Numbered from the stretch's first letter, positions 9,647 to 20,349 are shown. The stretch: 64,000 nt of DNA from Deinococcus arcticus (GCF_003028415.1 NZ_PYSV01000006.1:149329-213328), one strand, 5' to 3'. The notes: generated by a model not told the origin, from the letters alone. Made by a program: numbers and translations.

Positions 9647-10894
9647 CTAGACCCTTTTAAAGAGCAGGGCCGCGTTCTGGCCGCCAAAGGCGAAGGAGTT
9701 GCTCAGGGCGTAGTCCACCTGGGCCTCGCGGGCGTGCAGAGGCACGTAGTCCAGATCCAGTTCGGGGTCGGGGTCGGTGAGGTTGATGGTGGGGGGCAGA
9801 ATGCCGTCTTTCAGGGCCTGGGCCACCGCGATGGCCTCGGCGGCACCCGCCGCGCCCAGCAGGTGTCCCGTCATGCTCTTGGTGGAGCTGACCGCCAGCT
9901 GGTAGGCGTGGTCCCCGAACACCGACTTGATGCCCTGGGTTTCGTGCAGGTCGTTGAAATAGGTGCTGGTGCCGTGGGCGTTGATATACCCCACCTGCTC
10001 GGGGTTGACCCCGGCGGTTCTGAGCGCCATGCGCATGGCCACCTGGGCGCCCCGACCTTCGGGGGCAGGCATGGTGATGTGGTGGGCGTCGGCGCTGGTG
10101 CCGTAGCCCACCACCTCGGCATAGATGGTGGCGCCGCGTTTCACGGCCTTCTCGTACTCTTCCAGAATCACCACCGCTGCGCCCTCGCCCAGCACGAAGC
10201 CGTCGCGGGTGGCGGAAAAGGGGCGACTGGCCAGTTCGGGCTCGTCATTGCGGGTAGACAGGGCCTTCATGTTGGAAAAGCCGCCGATAGCAATGGGCGT
10301 GATGGCCGCCTCGCTGCCCCCGGCGATCATGGTGTCGGCCAGCCCCAGCTGGATGTAGCGCGCCGCGTCGCCAATGGCGCCCGTGCCGGTGGCGCAGGCC
10401 GTGACCACGGTGCTGCTGGGCCCGGTGGCGCCGTACTGCATGGCCACGTGCCCGGACGCCATGTTGGCAATCTGCATGGGAATGAACATGGGGCTGATGC
10501 GCCCCGCGCCGCGCGAATGCAGCACCCCGGCCTGGTCTTCAAAGGTCTTGACACCGCCAATTCCGCTGCCGATCAGGGTGCCGGTGCCTTCACCGCGCAG
10601 CGCCTCGGGGCTCAGGCCGCTGTCCTGCACCGCCAGTGCAGCCGCAGCCATCGCCAGTTGCACGTAACGGTCCAGCTTGCGGGCCTCGCGCGGGTCCACA
10701 TACGCCGACAGGTCCTCGTTCACCTCGCCGGCAATCTTGCTGGCCACATCGGCCGGGTCAAAGCGGGTAATGCGCCCGATACCGCTTTTGCCGGCCCGCT
10801 GCGCCTGGGCAAAGGCCTGCGCGCCCACCCCGATGGGCGTGACCGGCCCCAGACCTGTGATCACCACCCGCTTGAGTCCTGAAACGCCCACCAT
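9647..10894 (-). CDS. fabF: 3-oxoacyl-ACP synthase II
   Basis: 415 residues, full length. The condensing-enzyme triad is visible: C167 in TACATG, H307 in INAHGTSTYFND and H344 in MTGHLLGAAGA, with K339 before it. It elongates acyl-ACP with malonyl-ACP in type II fatty-acid synthesis. AGGAGG sits 7 bases before the ATG at 10894. It is the last gene of the minus-strand fab operon, 120 bases after acpP, and is followed by the terminator at 9455-9575. Confidence 0.95.
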   Translation of the reverse strand: MVGVSGLKRVVITGLGPVTPIGVGAQAFAQAQRAGKSGIGRITRFDPADVASKIAGEVNEDLSAYVDPREARKLDRYVQLAMAAAALAVQDSGLSPEALRGEGTGTLIGSGIGGVKTFEDQAGVLHSRGAGRISPMFIPMQIANMASGHVAMQYGATGPSSTVVTACATGTGAIGDAARYIQLGLADTMIAGGSEAAITPIAIGGFSNMKALSTRNDEPELASRPFSATRDGFVLGEGAAVVILEEYEKAVKRGATIYAEVVGYGTSADAHHITMPAPEGRGAQVAMRMALRTAGVNPEQVGYINAHGTSTYFNDLHETQGIKSVFGDHAYQLAVSSTKSMTGHLLGAAGAAEAIAVAQALKDGILPPTINLTDPDPELDLDYVPLHAREAQVDYALSNSFAFGGQNAALLFKRV

Positions 10895-11014
10895 CTGTGC
10901 CTCCTCTGTCGGCCGCCCCTCAGGCGGACGGTGAAAAGAGAGCGGGAAGCGGCTGTGCCTGCCGCGTCCCGCCCCAAGGTCCTCGTCAGTTTCCCCAGGG
11001 GGAAACAGGCGGGT

Positions 11015-11245
11015 TTACTGCTTGCTCTCGATGTACTCGACGGCCGCCTGCACGGTGCGGATGCTCTCGGCGTCCTCATCGCTGATGGTGATGCCGAACT
11101 TGTCTTCCAGGCCCATGATCAGTTCCACGGTCTCCAGGCTGTCGGCGCCGAGGTCTTCCACGAAGCGGGCTTCCGGGGTCACCTTGTCGGCGTCTACACC
11201 CAGCTTGTCCACGATCACGTCTTTCACATCATCAAATGTCGCCAT
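11015..11245 (-). CDS. acpP: Acyl carrier protein
   Basis: 76 residues. The phosphopantetheine site is S36 in [14 protein letters not shown], with the acidic helix II that docks on Fab enzymes. It carries the growing acyl chain in the cytoplasm. AGGAGGTACG precedes the ATG, a strong ribosome site fitting its high expression. It lies between fabG and fabF. Confidence 0.97.
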   Translation of the reverse strand: MATFDDVKDVIVDKLGVDADKVTPEARFVEDLGADSLETVELIMGLEDKFGITISDEDAESIRTVQAAVEYIESKQ

Positions 11246-11313
11246 GAATTCGTACCTCCTGCGGTTGAAGTCTGCGCCAGTCTACACGCGGGGCGCGACA
11301 GGGGCGGAGGCTT

Positions 11314-11464
11314 TGAACAGAGTTCAGAGATGTTGATGGAGGATGGTTGAAGGTTGATGGACTCAGTCGCCAGCACTTTTGCGCTTGCCGGGCCCTTCCG
11401 TGCCTCCCAGCGCTTCCCAGCCACTCAGGCCCCCTCCATCACCCATCACCTTTCAACCCTCAAC
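11314..11464. repeat. fabG-acpP gap: short palindrome and GATGGTTGA word repeats
   Basis: The 224-base gap holds TGAAC-AGA-GTTCA (11314-11326) about 70 bases before acpP and an imperfect inverted repeat. The repeat's left arm (11331-11360) iterates TTGATGG and GATGGTTGA, and its right arm (11432-11464) iterates CCATCACC and TTTCAACC. The acpP transcript may have its own promoter here, but none is clear. Confidence 0.45.
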
Positions 11465-11469
11465 GCCCT

Positions 11470-12246
11470 TCAATGCGGGTTCAGCCCCCCGTCCACGCCA
11501 ATCGTCTGCCCGGTGATGTACCCGGCGGCGTCGCCCGCCAGGAAGGCGACGAGGGCAGCCACCTCGTCCGGCTGGCCCAGGCGGCCCAGGGGAATGCTGC
11601 TCAGGTAGCTCTGGCGCACCTGTTCGGGCAGTTCGGATGTCATGTCGCTCTCGATAAAACCGGGGGCAATGGCGTTCACCGTGATGCCCCGGCCACCGTA
11701 CTCCTTGGCCAGCGCCTTGGTCAGGCCGATCAGCCCGGCCTTGCTGGCCACGTAATTGGCCTGCCCCGGGTTGCCGCTCAGCCCCACCACCGAGGCAATG
11801 TTGATGATGCGGCCGCTGCGCGCGCGCATCATGTGCTTGATGGCGGCGCGGCAGGCCATAAAGGCACTGGACAGGTTGGTCTGCAGCACCGCGTCCCAGT
11901 CCTCGTCTTTCATACGAATGGCCAGGGTGTCGCGCGTGATGCCGGCGTTGTTCACCAGCACGTCCAGGCGGCCCATCTCACTGATCACCTGCTCCACCAA
12001 CGTGCCTGCATTGGCGGGCGTGGTGAGGTCGGCGCCGAAGACTCGGGCCTGCACGCCGCTTTCACGGACGCCTTCAGCCACCTGCTCGGCCTCGGCGGCG
12101 CCCCGGCCGTAGTGCACGGCCACGTCAAAGCCCGCGCGGGCAAGGTGCAGGGCCATGGCGCGGCCCAGGCCCCGGCTGCTGCCGGTCACCAGGGCGACTT
12201 TGCGGGGAACGGGTTCAGAGGTCTGGGTCATCTTGTCCTGGGTCAT
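11470..12246 (-). CDS. fabG: 3-oxoacyl-ACP reductase
   Basis: 258 residues, a classical short-chain dehydrogenase. It has the NADPH motif VTGSSRGLGRA (residues 20-30), NNAG (99-102) and the catalytic N124, S152, Y165 and K169 (YVASK), plus the FabG C-terminus YITGQTIGVDGGLNPH. It reduces 3-oxoacyl-ACP. The ATG at 12246 overlaps the upstream stop as ATGA, though an ATG five codons later is possible. Fourth gene of the fab operon. Confidence 0.93.
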   Translation of the reverse strand: MTQDKMTQTSEPVPRKVALVTGSSRGLGRAMALHLARAGFDVAVHYGRGAAEAEQVAEGVRESGVQARVFGADLTTPANAGTLVEQVISEMGRLDVLVNNAGITRDTLAIRMKDEDWDAVLQTNLSSAFMACRAAIKHMMRARSGRIINIASVVGLSGNPGQANYVASKAGLIGLTKALAKEYGGRGITVNAIAPGFIESDMTSELPEQVRQSYLSSIPLGRLGQPDEVAALVAFLAGDAAGYITGQTIGVDGGLNPH

Positions 12247-12800
12247 GGTGTCTCCGGTGCAGCCAGTGCGCCGCGCAGATGGTGGTGGTCGTGGTAAACG
12301 GTGAAGAACAGCAGTTCACGGGCACTCAGGCGCCCCAGCAGGTCGTGGGGCAGGGCGTGACGGTCAAGCGCGGCCTCGGGCCAGCCGGCCAGGGCAGAGC
12401 GCACCCGGGTGGCGGCCGTCACGTAAGCCGCCACCTGGGCGTCACGCGTGGCCGCGTCGTGGGCCGTGACCGGGCGCGGCACATAACGCGCTGGAGCCCG
12501 GCCCCCGGCCGCCAGCCGCGCCTGATAGGCCCCGCGAACGCCTTCGTAGGTGCGGGCGGTGGCCGGCGCCCCAAACAGCAGGCGCAGGGCCGGGCGCGGC
12601 ACGCCCAGCCCCTGCGCCACGCGCCCATGCGTCAGGGCGAGGTGCGCCAGATGCTCGGCCGGCGACCAGCGGCCGGGGGCCGGGGCCCGGAAATAGTCGG
12701 GCAGCGGCAGGGCCGCCACAGTGTCCACCCACGCGGCCTGCGCGCCGTCCAGGGCAGCCAGAAGTTCGTCCCGGGTGTGGGGGCTGAGCGGCGCCTTCAC
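12243..12800 (-). CDS. DinB-like four-helix protein inside the fab operon
   Basis: 185 residues. A histidine near the start of helix 2 (PAEHLAHLALTHG) and the late YHDHHHLRG match the three-histidine metal site of the DinB/YfiT/MshB-type four-helix bundle. Some relatives are thiol-S-transferases and many have no known role. It starts with GTG at 12800, overlapping the fabD stop (GTGA), and its own stop overlaps fabG (ATGA), so it is co-translated with lipid genes. A link to fatty-acid synthesis is suggested only by position. Confidence 0.75.
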   Translation of the reverse strand: MKAPLSPHTRDELLAALDGAQAAWVDTVAALPLPDYFRAPAPGRWSPAEHLAHLALTHGRVAQGLGVPRPALRLLFGAPATARTYEGVRGAYQARLAAGGRAPARYVPRPVTAHDAATRDAQVAAYVTAATRVRSALAGWPEAALDRHALPHDLLGRLSARELLFFTVYHDHHHLRGALAAPETP

Positions 12801-13702
12801 AGGGCGAAGGCCCGCACCTGCTCGGCGGTGCCCACGTTAACAGTGCGGGCGTCCGGCAGAATGCGCTTGACCAGCCCGGTCAGGACCGTGCCGGGCCCGA
12901 ATTCGACAAAGACCTCGGCGCCCGCCGCCCCCAGGGCCTGAATGGTGTCCACCCAGCGCACCGCGCCCGTAATCTGAGCGGTCAACAGCGCGGGCAGCGT
13001 GCCGGCCTCGGTGTTCGGCTGCGCCGTCACGTTGGCATACACCGCAAAGGCGGGCGGGGCAAAGCGGGTGGTCTGCAGGTGCGGCGCGAGGCCCTGGGCG
13101 GCGCTGTCCATCAGGGCGCAGTGAAAGGGCGCACTCACCTTCAGGGGAATGGCTTTCAGGCCCCGGGCCTTCAGCTCGGCGCCGGCTGCCTCCACCGCTG
13201 CTTTCGTGCCGGAAATCACGGTCTGGGTGGGCGCATTGAAGTTGGCCGGCTGCACACCGTCCAGTGCTGCACAGACCTCCTGCACGGTGGCCGGGTCGCC
13301 CATCACGGCGCTCATGGCGCCCTCGCCCACCGGCACGGCGGCCTGCATCAGCTCGCCCCGGCGGCGGGTCAGGCGCAGGGCGTCGCCCAGGGACAGGGCG
13401 TCGGCGGCCACCAGCGCGGAATATTCGCCCAGCGAGTGCCCGGCGCCGAAGGCTGGGGTCAGGCCGGTGTGGGCCCGCCACGCGCGGTAGGCGGCGGTGG
13501 ACGCGGCCACCAGCGCGGGCTGCTGGTTGGCGGTCAGGGTCAGCTCGTCCAGTGGCCCGGTTTCAATCAGGGTGCGCAGACCGGGCAGCACAGTATCAAT
13601 CTGGCTGTACACCTCGCCCGCTTCGGGAAAGGCAGCGGCCAGATCGGCGCCCATGCCCACCGCGTGCGAGCCCTGGCCGGGAAACAGCGCGGCGATTTTC
13701 AT
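12797..13702 (-). CDS. fabD: Malonyl-CoA:ACP transacylase
   Basis: 301 residues. It starts MKIAALFPGQGSHAVGMG and has the nucleophile S90 in GAGHSLGEYSAL, the second catalytic residue H194 in APFHCALM, and the C-terminal GPGTVLTGLVKR. It moves malonyl from CoA to ACP. The ATG forms an ATGA overlap with the fabH stop (13699-13702), which fixes this start over upstream options. Confidence 0.95.
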   Translation of the reverse strand: MKIAALFPGQGSHAVGMGADLAAAFPEAGEVYSQIDTVLPGLRTLIETGPLDELTLTANQQPALVAASTAAYRAWRAHTGLTPAFGAGHSLGEYSALVAADALSLGDALRLTRRRGELMQAAVPVGEGAMSAVMGDPATVQEVCAALDGVQPANFNAPTQTVISGTKAAVEAAGAELKARGLKAIPLKVSAPFHCALMDSAAQGLAPHLQTTRFAPPAFAVYANVTAQPNTEAGTLPALLTAQITGAVRWVDTIQALGAAGAEVFVEFGPGTVLTGLVKRILPDARTVNVGTAEQVRAFAL

Positions 13703-14748
13703 GCCCAGGCTCCTACTTCGGCCGCCGGGCGCGGCTGCAGGCTGGGCGCGCCGCCCCACCACTTCATGGTGCCTGCCACCCAGCTCAGGCCGCCGCCAAA
13801 GGCGATCAGCAGCAGCTGCTGGCCGTCCTGAATCCGCCCGTCGTCCACAGCCTCGCGCAGCACCAGGGGCACGGTGGCCGAACTGGTGTTGCCGTAGCGG
13901 TCCACGTTCACGGTGGCTTTGCTCATGGGCAGGCCAAAGCGCTCCATGGCCGCCTCGATAATCCGCACGTTGGCCTGGTGGGGCACCACCCAGTCCACAT
14001 CGGCGCCTGTCAGGCCGCTCTTGGCCAGCACCTGGGTGCCGCTGTCGCCCAGCACCCGCACCGCGAACTTGAAGACCTCACGGCCGTTCATGCCCACGGC
14101 CTGGGTCATCTCCACGCCGCCCGGCAGGCGCGGCGCCACGCAGCGCAGGTACAGGCTGCCGCCCCCGTTGCCGTCGGCACCCAGCACAAAGTCCTGAAAG
14201 CCGTAGCCGGCGGGCACCGGGCCCACCACCGCTGCGCCCGCGCCGTCCCCGAACAGAATGGCCGTGTTGCGGTCCTCGGGGTCCACCACCTTGCTCAGGG
14301 CCTCGGCACCCACCACCAGCACGCGCCGGGCACTGCCCGAGAGAATCAGGCCCTGGGCCACGCTCAGGCCATAGACAAAGCCGCTGCACGCGGTGCTGAG
14401 GTCAAAGGCGGCGGCCCCCACCAGCCCCACCTGCAGGGCAATGAGGGCCGCCGTGGAGGGCATCAGGGCGTCGGGGCTGACCGTCGCGCAGATCACGGCG
14501 TCCACGTCCTTCAGGGCGTCTGGATCCCGCGAGAGCAGGTCGCGCACCGCCCGCACGCCCAGGTCGCTGGTGTACTCGTCGGGGCCGGCATAGCGGCGCT
14601 CGCGAATTCCGGTGCGCGACTCGATCCAGTCGGCGGTGGTGTCCATGCGGGCTTCAAATTCGCTGTTGGGCACCACGCGCTCGGGCACGTAGGTCCCCAG
14701 CGCCACGATGCCCAGCGGGGGCCGGGTGGGGGCAGAAGGGTCGCTCAT
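13699..14748 (-). CDS. fabH: 3-oxoacyl-ACP synthase III
   Basis: 349 residues, slightly longer than the usual 317-335 because of the C-terminal tail SLQPRPAAEVGAWA. The triad is C121 (STACSGF), H257 (VPHQAN) and N287 (RYGNTSSA). It starts fatty-acid synthesis by condensing an acyl-CoA with malonyl-ACP. First gene of the operon fabH-fabD-dinB-like-fabG-acpP-fabF. GGAGG precedes the ATG at 14748, and a palindrome lies in the promoter region just upstream. Confidence 0.95.
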   Translation of the reverse strand: MSDPSAPTRPPLGIVALGTYVPERVVPNSEFEARMDTTADWIESRTGIRERRYAGPDEYTSDLGVRAVRDLLSRDPDALKDVDAVICATVSPDALMPSTAALIALQVGLVGAAAFDLSTACSGFVYGLSVAQGLILSGSARRVLVVGAEALSKVVDPEDRNTAILFGDGAGAAVVGPVPAGYGFQDFVLGADGNGGGSLYLRCVAPRLPGGVEMTQAVGMNGREVFKFAVRVLGDSGTQVLAKSGLTGADVDWVVPHQANVRIIEAAMERFGLPMSKATVNVDRYGNTSSATVPLVLREAVDDGRIQDGQQLLLIAFGGGLSWVAGTMKWWGGAPSLQPRPAAEVGAWA

Positions 14749-14755
14749 GGCCTCC

Positions 14756-14784
14756 ACGCTAACATTCTTTGAACGCACGTTCAA
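14756..14784 (-). promoter_or_regulatory. fabH promoter region with TTGAACG palindrome
   Basis: TTGAACG-CA-CGTTCAA (14769-14784) is a perfect 7+2+7 palindrome of the type bound by TetR-family lipid regulators. A possible -10, TAGCGT on the minus strand (14756-14761), lies 7 nt before the ATG, so the palindrome would overlap the -35 region. No regulator gene is nearby. In the rest of the 14749-15127 gap I see nothing firm. Confidence 0.5.
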
Positions 14785-15127
14785 TGAATTTGGTACAGAG
14801 TTCAGCCCGGCGGATGCTGAGGCGCGCAGAGGCAGAGGGCACCGGGCCTGCTTGCCGCGCCAGCGCGCCCCACCCCATGGCCCTGGGGTCAGCACTTGTG
14901 ACAAATCACATTCGTTCGCTCCGTCACTTTATCTTTCGTGGCCCCCCACCCCTGGTCGGCAGCGGGGCTGTTTTCCAGGCGCCAGCACGTGTTTCAGCGG
15001 CAGAGGCGGCGCGGCCACCTGTCCTGCTCCCTCATGGCCCAGTGCCCATGGCTTACGGCCCACGGTCCCCCGCCTGCCCAGACTGGACGAATGAATTCCG
15101 ACAGACTCCGCATGTCACAGTCGGGGG

Positions 15128-15340
15128 GTGGATTCCGAAGTTGTTCTGACCCAGCCCCAGATCCAGGCCGAGGTGGCCCGCGCCAGCGCGTCCCTGCGGC
15201 GCCATGCACAGGGCCGCGTGGCCGCCGCCCTGGAAGAGTGGTACCTCAATGCCTGCAGCTCACCCGAGGAGTTGAAGTACATCGGCGTGTGGGCCCGTTT
15301 TCTGAACCAGCAGGTGTCGCGCAAGGACGTTGCGGCCTGA
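15128..15340 (+). CDS. Small helical protein of unknown function
   Basis: 70 residues from a GTG: VDSEVVLTQPQIQAEVARAS, then SLRRHAQGRVAAALEEWYLN. Two amphipathic helices are likely. An in-frame TGA at 15092 leaves this GTG as the only start. An intrinsic terminator right after the stop supports it being a real transcription unit. No family recognised. Confidence 0.6.
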   Translation: MDSEVVLTQPQIQAEVARASASLRRHAQGRVAAALEEWYLNACSSPEELKYIGVWARFLNQQVSRKDVAA

Positions 15341-15355
15341 CCCGCACGGCACCGG

Positions 15356-15389
15356 AAAGAGGTTGAGGCGCAGGGACCTCAACCTCTTT
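15356..15389 (+). terminator. Intrinsic terminator
   Basis: Arms AAAGAGGTTGAGG and CCTCAACCTCTTT with an 8-base loop, followed by more T residues. Also positioned to stop minus-strand transcription beyond the kinase gene's 3' end (15425). Confidence 0.85.
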
Positions 15390-15424
15390 TTTCTGTTGTT
15401 CCTGTCGGCGCTGTGCGGCCCTGG

Positions 15425-18400
15425 TCACCCGGCCTCGTCGGCCGCCTGCAGCGTGAAATGAAACGCCGAACCTTCCCCCGGCGCCGAATCCACCCACAGC
15501 TGCCCGCCGTGCTGAGAGACAATCTTCTCGCAGATGGCCAGGCCCAGCCCGGTGCCCTCATAGCGGTCGCGGCCATGCAGGCGCTGGAACATCTCGAAGA
15601 CCTTGCTCTGGTACGCCGGCTCGATGCCGATGCCGTTGTCGCGCACGGTCAGGCGCCACAGGGGGCCGTCGCGCTGCGCGCTGACCCGCACCAGCGGCGC
15701 GGCCTCGGCGCGGAACTTGACCGCGTTGCCAATCAGGTTCTGGAACAGCTGCGCCAGCCGGGGCACCGAGCCCAGCACCCGGGGCAGCGGCGCCGCCTGA
15801 ACCCGCGCGCCGGATTCGCGCAGCGCCGCGTCCAGGCGGCCCAGGGCCTCGCGCAGCGCGTCGCCGGCCTCCACCGGCTCCAGCGGCAGGCGCTCGGCAT
15901 TCAGGCGGGAAAACACCAGCAGGTCGTTCACCAGCAGCTTCATGCGCTCGGCACCCTGCTCCACGGTGCGCAGGTACAGCTGCGCGCGTTCGTCCAGGCG
16001 GTCGCCGTAGCGGTGGGCCAGCAGCCCCGCGTACGACCCCACCGTGCGAATGGGTTCCTGCAGGTCGTGGCTGGCCACGTAGGCAAAGCGTTCCAGTTCC
16101 GCGTTGCTGCGCGACAGTTCGGCGTTGGCCCGGGCCATCTCGCGCTGCAGCGCCATCTGCTCGGAGATATCTGAGCCCACCGCCACCGCCCCCACAATCG
16201 CCTCGCCCTGCCGGATGGGCGCGGCCGCCAGCCGCATCACGCGGTCTTCCCCGCTGGTCAGGTGGCGCACCAGCACGTCGCGGCGCACCTCGCGCCCCCC
16301 CATGGCCTGCACGAACGGTTCCTCGTGCAGGGGCAGGCGCTCGCCCGTCTGGGGATCGCGGCTGCGCAGTTCCTCGCCCAGTTCGCCCACCGCGCGGTCC
16401 AGCTGCGCCGGGTCCGTGAAGCCCAGCAGGGTCAGCGCCGGGCCGTTGGCCCGCTTGATGCCGCTCAGGTCGCCCACGTACACGGCGTCGGGCAGGCTGG
16501 CGAGAATGGTGTTCAGCTCGGCCGCCTGCCGCTCGCTGTGCGCCAGGGCACCCTGCAGTTCGGCGGTGCGCTCGGCCACCCGCATTTCCAGCTCGGCCGA
16601 GTGCGCCTGCTCGCGCGCCAGGGCCTCACGGCGCAGCGCGGCCATGGCCAGTTGCGCGTTCACCTTCGCCAGCAGTTCGCGGGCGCTGAACGGCTTGACC
16701 AGATAGTCGTCGGCGCCCGCTTCCAGGCCCTGTACCCGCGCTTCCTCGCCCGCGCGGGCCGAGAGCATGATCACCGGCAGGTCGTGCAGCGCCGGGTCCG
16801 TGCGAATGGCCGCAAGCAGGCCCAGGCCGGAGAGCCGGGGCATCATCACGTCGGTCAGCAGCAGGTCCGGGGCCTGGGCACGCGCGGCGTCCAGGGCCGC
16901 TTGCCCGTCGGCCACCACCTGCAGGTCGTGGTGGGGCGAGAGCAGCCGGGTCAGGTACTCGCGCAGATCGGCGTTGTCGTCGGCCACCAGCACCCGGCGC
17001 CGCACCGCCGTGGCCGGAGCGACCGGCGCCGTGTCCTGCGCCTGCGGCACCTCGTGGGGCAGCCAGCGCAGGGCCTCTTCTACAAACGGCAGGGCCCCGC
17101 GTGCGCCCGCTGGCGCCGGGGGGGCGTCGGTCACGCGGTCCGGGGGCAGGTGGGCGGCGCCCAGCGGCAGGCGCACGGTGAAGGCCGTGCCCTGGCCCGG
17201 CACGCTCTGGGCCTCAATGTCGCCGCCGTGCAGGTGCACGATCTCGCGCACCAGCGCCAGCCCGATGCCGCTGCCTTCAAAGGAGCGCCCACGCTGGCCC
17301 TCGACCCGGTGAAAGCGCTCGAACAGGCGCCCCAGTTCGGCTTCGGGCACGCCCACCCCGGTGTCCTGCACGCTCAGCACGGCGTGGCGGTCCTCCGCGC
17401 GCACCGTCAAGGCCACCTCGCCTTCCAGGGTGAACTTGAAGGCGTTGGACAGCAGGTTCAGCACCACCTTCTCCCACAGGTCGCGGTCCACGTACACGGC
17501 CCCCGGCAGCGGCGAGAGTTCCACCCGGAAACCCAGGCCCGCGCGCTCCATGGCGGCGCGGAAACTGCTGGCCAGATCGGCGTTCAGGGCCAGGAAGTCC
17601 ACCGGGGCAAAGCGGGCCTGCACCCGGCCCGATTCCAGGCGAGAGAAATCCAGCAGGCTGTTGACCAGCCGCAGCAAGCGCAGGCTGTTGCGGTGGGCCA
17701 GTTGCAGCGTCTGCAGCTGCGCGGGCGCCAGCGGGCCCAGTTCGCCGGTCAGCAGGTCTTCCAGCGGCCCCAGCATCAGGGTCAGGGGCGTGCGCAGTTC
17801 GTGGCTGGCATTGGCAAAAAAGGCAGTCTTGGCCCGGTCCAGTTCGGCCAGGGCCTCGGCCCGCTGGCGCGCCTGCTCGTAGGCGGCCGCACTCGCCAGC
17901 CCCGAGACGATCTGCGCGGCACACAGTTCCAGAAAACTGCGGTACGCGTCGTCCAGCGGCCGGTAGGGGTTGAGGCCCGCAATCAGCACCCCGGCGGGCC
18001 CACCGGCGCCGGGCTGGTTCAGGGGCAGGCTCAGCGCGCGCCCCGGCGGCCGGTCCCAGGGGCCGCCGGGCAGGTCCGGCGCGGCGCCCAGGTCGTGCAG
18101 GGCACTGGCGGCCTCGCCGGAGAGCACGGCCGCTCCTGCCCAGGGCGTGCCGGCCTCGGGCGCCAGCTGAGCGGGCGCCAGCGGGTGCCCCTCAGGCAGA
18201 CCAAAGCGCAGGGCGCAGCGCAGAGTGCCATCCCGGGCTGGCAGGTAGATCAGCACGAAGGGCAGGTCGTGCGCTTCCTCGGCCAGCGCCGCCTGCGCCG
18301 CGTTCATCACCCCGGTCGCCGTGCGCGCCTCGTTCAGCCGAGCCGACAGCCGCCCCAGCACCCGCAGCCGCCGCTCGCCCACCACCCGCTCGCTGTCCTC

Positions 18401-18871
18401 GGTGACCACACACAGCATGCCGGTGACCGCGCCAGCGTCGTCGGCCAGGGGGCTGTAGGAGAAGGTGTGATAGGTCTCCTCGGGGTAGCCGCTGCGCTCT
18501 AAAAACAGCTGCAGGCCCTCGTCCCAGGTGGCCTCTCCGGCCTGGAGCACCTGGGCAATGCGCGGCCCGATGTCCTTCCAGATCTCGGCCCACACCACGT
18601 CTGAGCGCGCCCCCAGGGCCCAGTCGCCCTTGACGCCCAGGGTGGGCAGGTAGGCGTCATTGCAGAAAAACAGCAGCTCGGGACCCCAGGCCATCCACAT
18701 GGCAAAGCGCGAGGTGAGCATGATGCGCACGGCGGTTTTCAGACTCTGCGGCCACCCGGCCGGCTCGCCCAGCGAGGTGCGGGTCCAGTCGAAGGCCAGC
18801 ATGCGCCGGGCCATCTCGCCGCCCCCGGCAAACAGGCCCAGCGACAGATCAAAGTCGGAAGAGGTGGTCAT
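15425..18871 (-). CDS. Hybrid sensor histidine kinase with two kinase cores and a receiver
   Basis: 1148 residues, no membrane segment. Order: PAS-like (about 1-165), GAF-like (170-335), a first HisKA with H357 in FFANASHELRTPLT and its ATPase domain (455-575, GSGIGLALVREIVHLHGG), a receiver (625-740) with D674 in LLTDVMMPRLSG and conserved K in VKPFSA, a linker helix, a PAS (780-900), then a second HisKA with H935 in YVASHDLQEPIRTVGSY and ATPase (1035-1145, GTGLGLAICEKIVSQHGG). The second core is of the bacteriophytochrome-like type. Both halves look intact. The output partner is not encoded nearby. A minus-strand TATGCT lies 11 nt before the ATG. Confidence 0.9.
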   Translation of the reverse strand: MTTSSDFDLSLGLFAGGGEMARRMLAFDWTRTSLGEPAGWPQSLKTAVRIMLTSRFAMWMAWGPELLFFCNDAYLPTLGVKGDWALGARSDVVWAEIWKDIGPRIAQVLQAGEATWDEGLQLFLERSGYPEETYHTFSYSPLADDAGAVTGMLCVVTEDSERVVGERRLRVLGRLSARLNEARTATGVMNAAQAALAEEAHDLPFVLIYLPARDGTLRCALRFGLPEGHPLAPAQLAPEAGTPWAGAAVLSGEAASALHDLGAAPDLPGGPWDRPPGRALSLPLNQPGAGGPAGVLIAGLNPYRPLDDAYRSFLELCAAQIVSGLASAAAYEQARQRAEALAELDRAKTAFFANASHELRTPLTLMLGPLEDLLTGELGPLAPAQLQTLQLAHRNSLRLLRLVNSLLDFSRLESGRVQARFAPVDFLALNADLASSFRAAMERAGLGFRVELSPLPGAVYVDRDLWEKVVLNLLSNAFKFTLEGEVALTVRAEDRHAVLSVQDTGVGVPEAELGRLFERFHRVEGQRGRSFEGSGIGLALVREIVHLHGGDIEAQSVPGQGTAFTVRLPLGAAHLPPDRVTDAPPAPAGARGALPFVEEALRWLPHEVPQAQDTAPVAPATAVRRRVLVADDNADLREYLTRLLSPHHDLQVVADGQAALDAARAQAPDLLLTDVMMPRLSGLGLLAAIRTDPALHDLPVIMLSARAGEEARVQGLEAGADDYLVKPFSARELLAKVNAQLAMAALRREALAREQAHSAELEMRVAERTAELQGALAHSERQAAELNTILASLPDAVYVGDLSGIKRANGPALTLLGFTDPAQLDRAVGELGEELRSRDPQTGERLPLHEEPFVQAMGGREVRRDVLVRHLTSGEDRVMRLAAAPIRQGEAIVGAVAVGSDISEQMALQREMARANAELSRSNAELERFAYVASHDLQEPIRTVGSYAGLLAHRYGDRLDERAQLYLRTVEQGAERMKLLVNDLLVFSRLNAERLPLEPVEAGDALREALGRLDAALRESGARVQAAPLPRVLGSVPRLAQLFQNLIGNAVKFRAEAAPLVRVSAQRDGPLWRLTVRDNGIGIEPAYQSKVFEMFQRLHGRDRYEGTGLGLAICEKIVSQHGGQLWVDSAPGEGSAFHFTLQAADEAG

Positions 18872-18933
18872 GGACAGTCAGGAGCATACGGCACCGCCGC
18901 GCCCCGGCCCTGCAAGCCCCCTCACCAACAGGA

Positions 18934-18972
18934 GCGGGGCAGGAACCGTGGTGCTCACGTTTCCTGCCCCGC
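18934..18972 (-). terminator. Hairpin after trigger factor gene
   Basis: Arms GCGGGGCAGGAA and TTCCTGCCCCGC with an inner CGTG/CACG. It follows the tig stop by about 10 bases. No U-tract on the minus strand, so it may stabilise the transcript rather than terminate it. Confidence 0.5.
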
Positions 18973-18981
18973 CGGCCAGAA

Positions 18982-20349
<1,368 letters not shown>

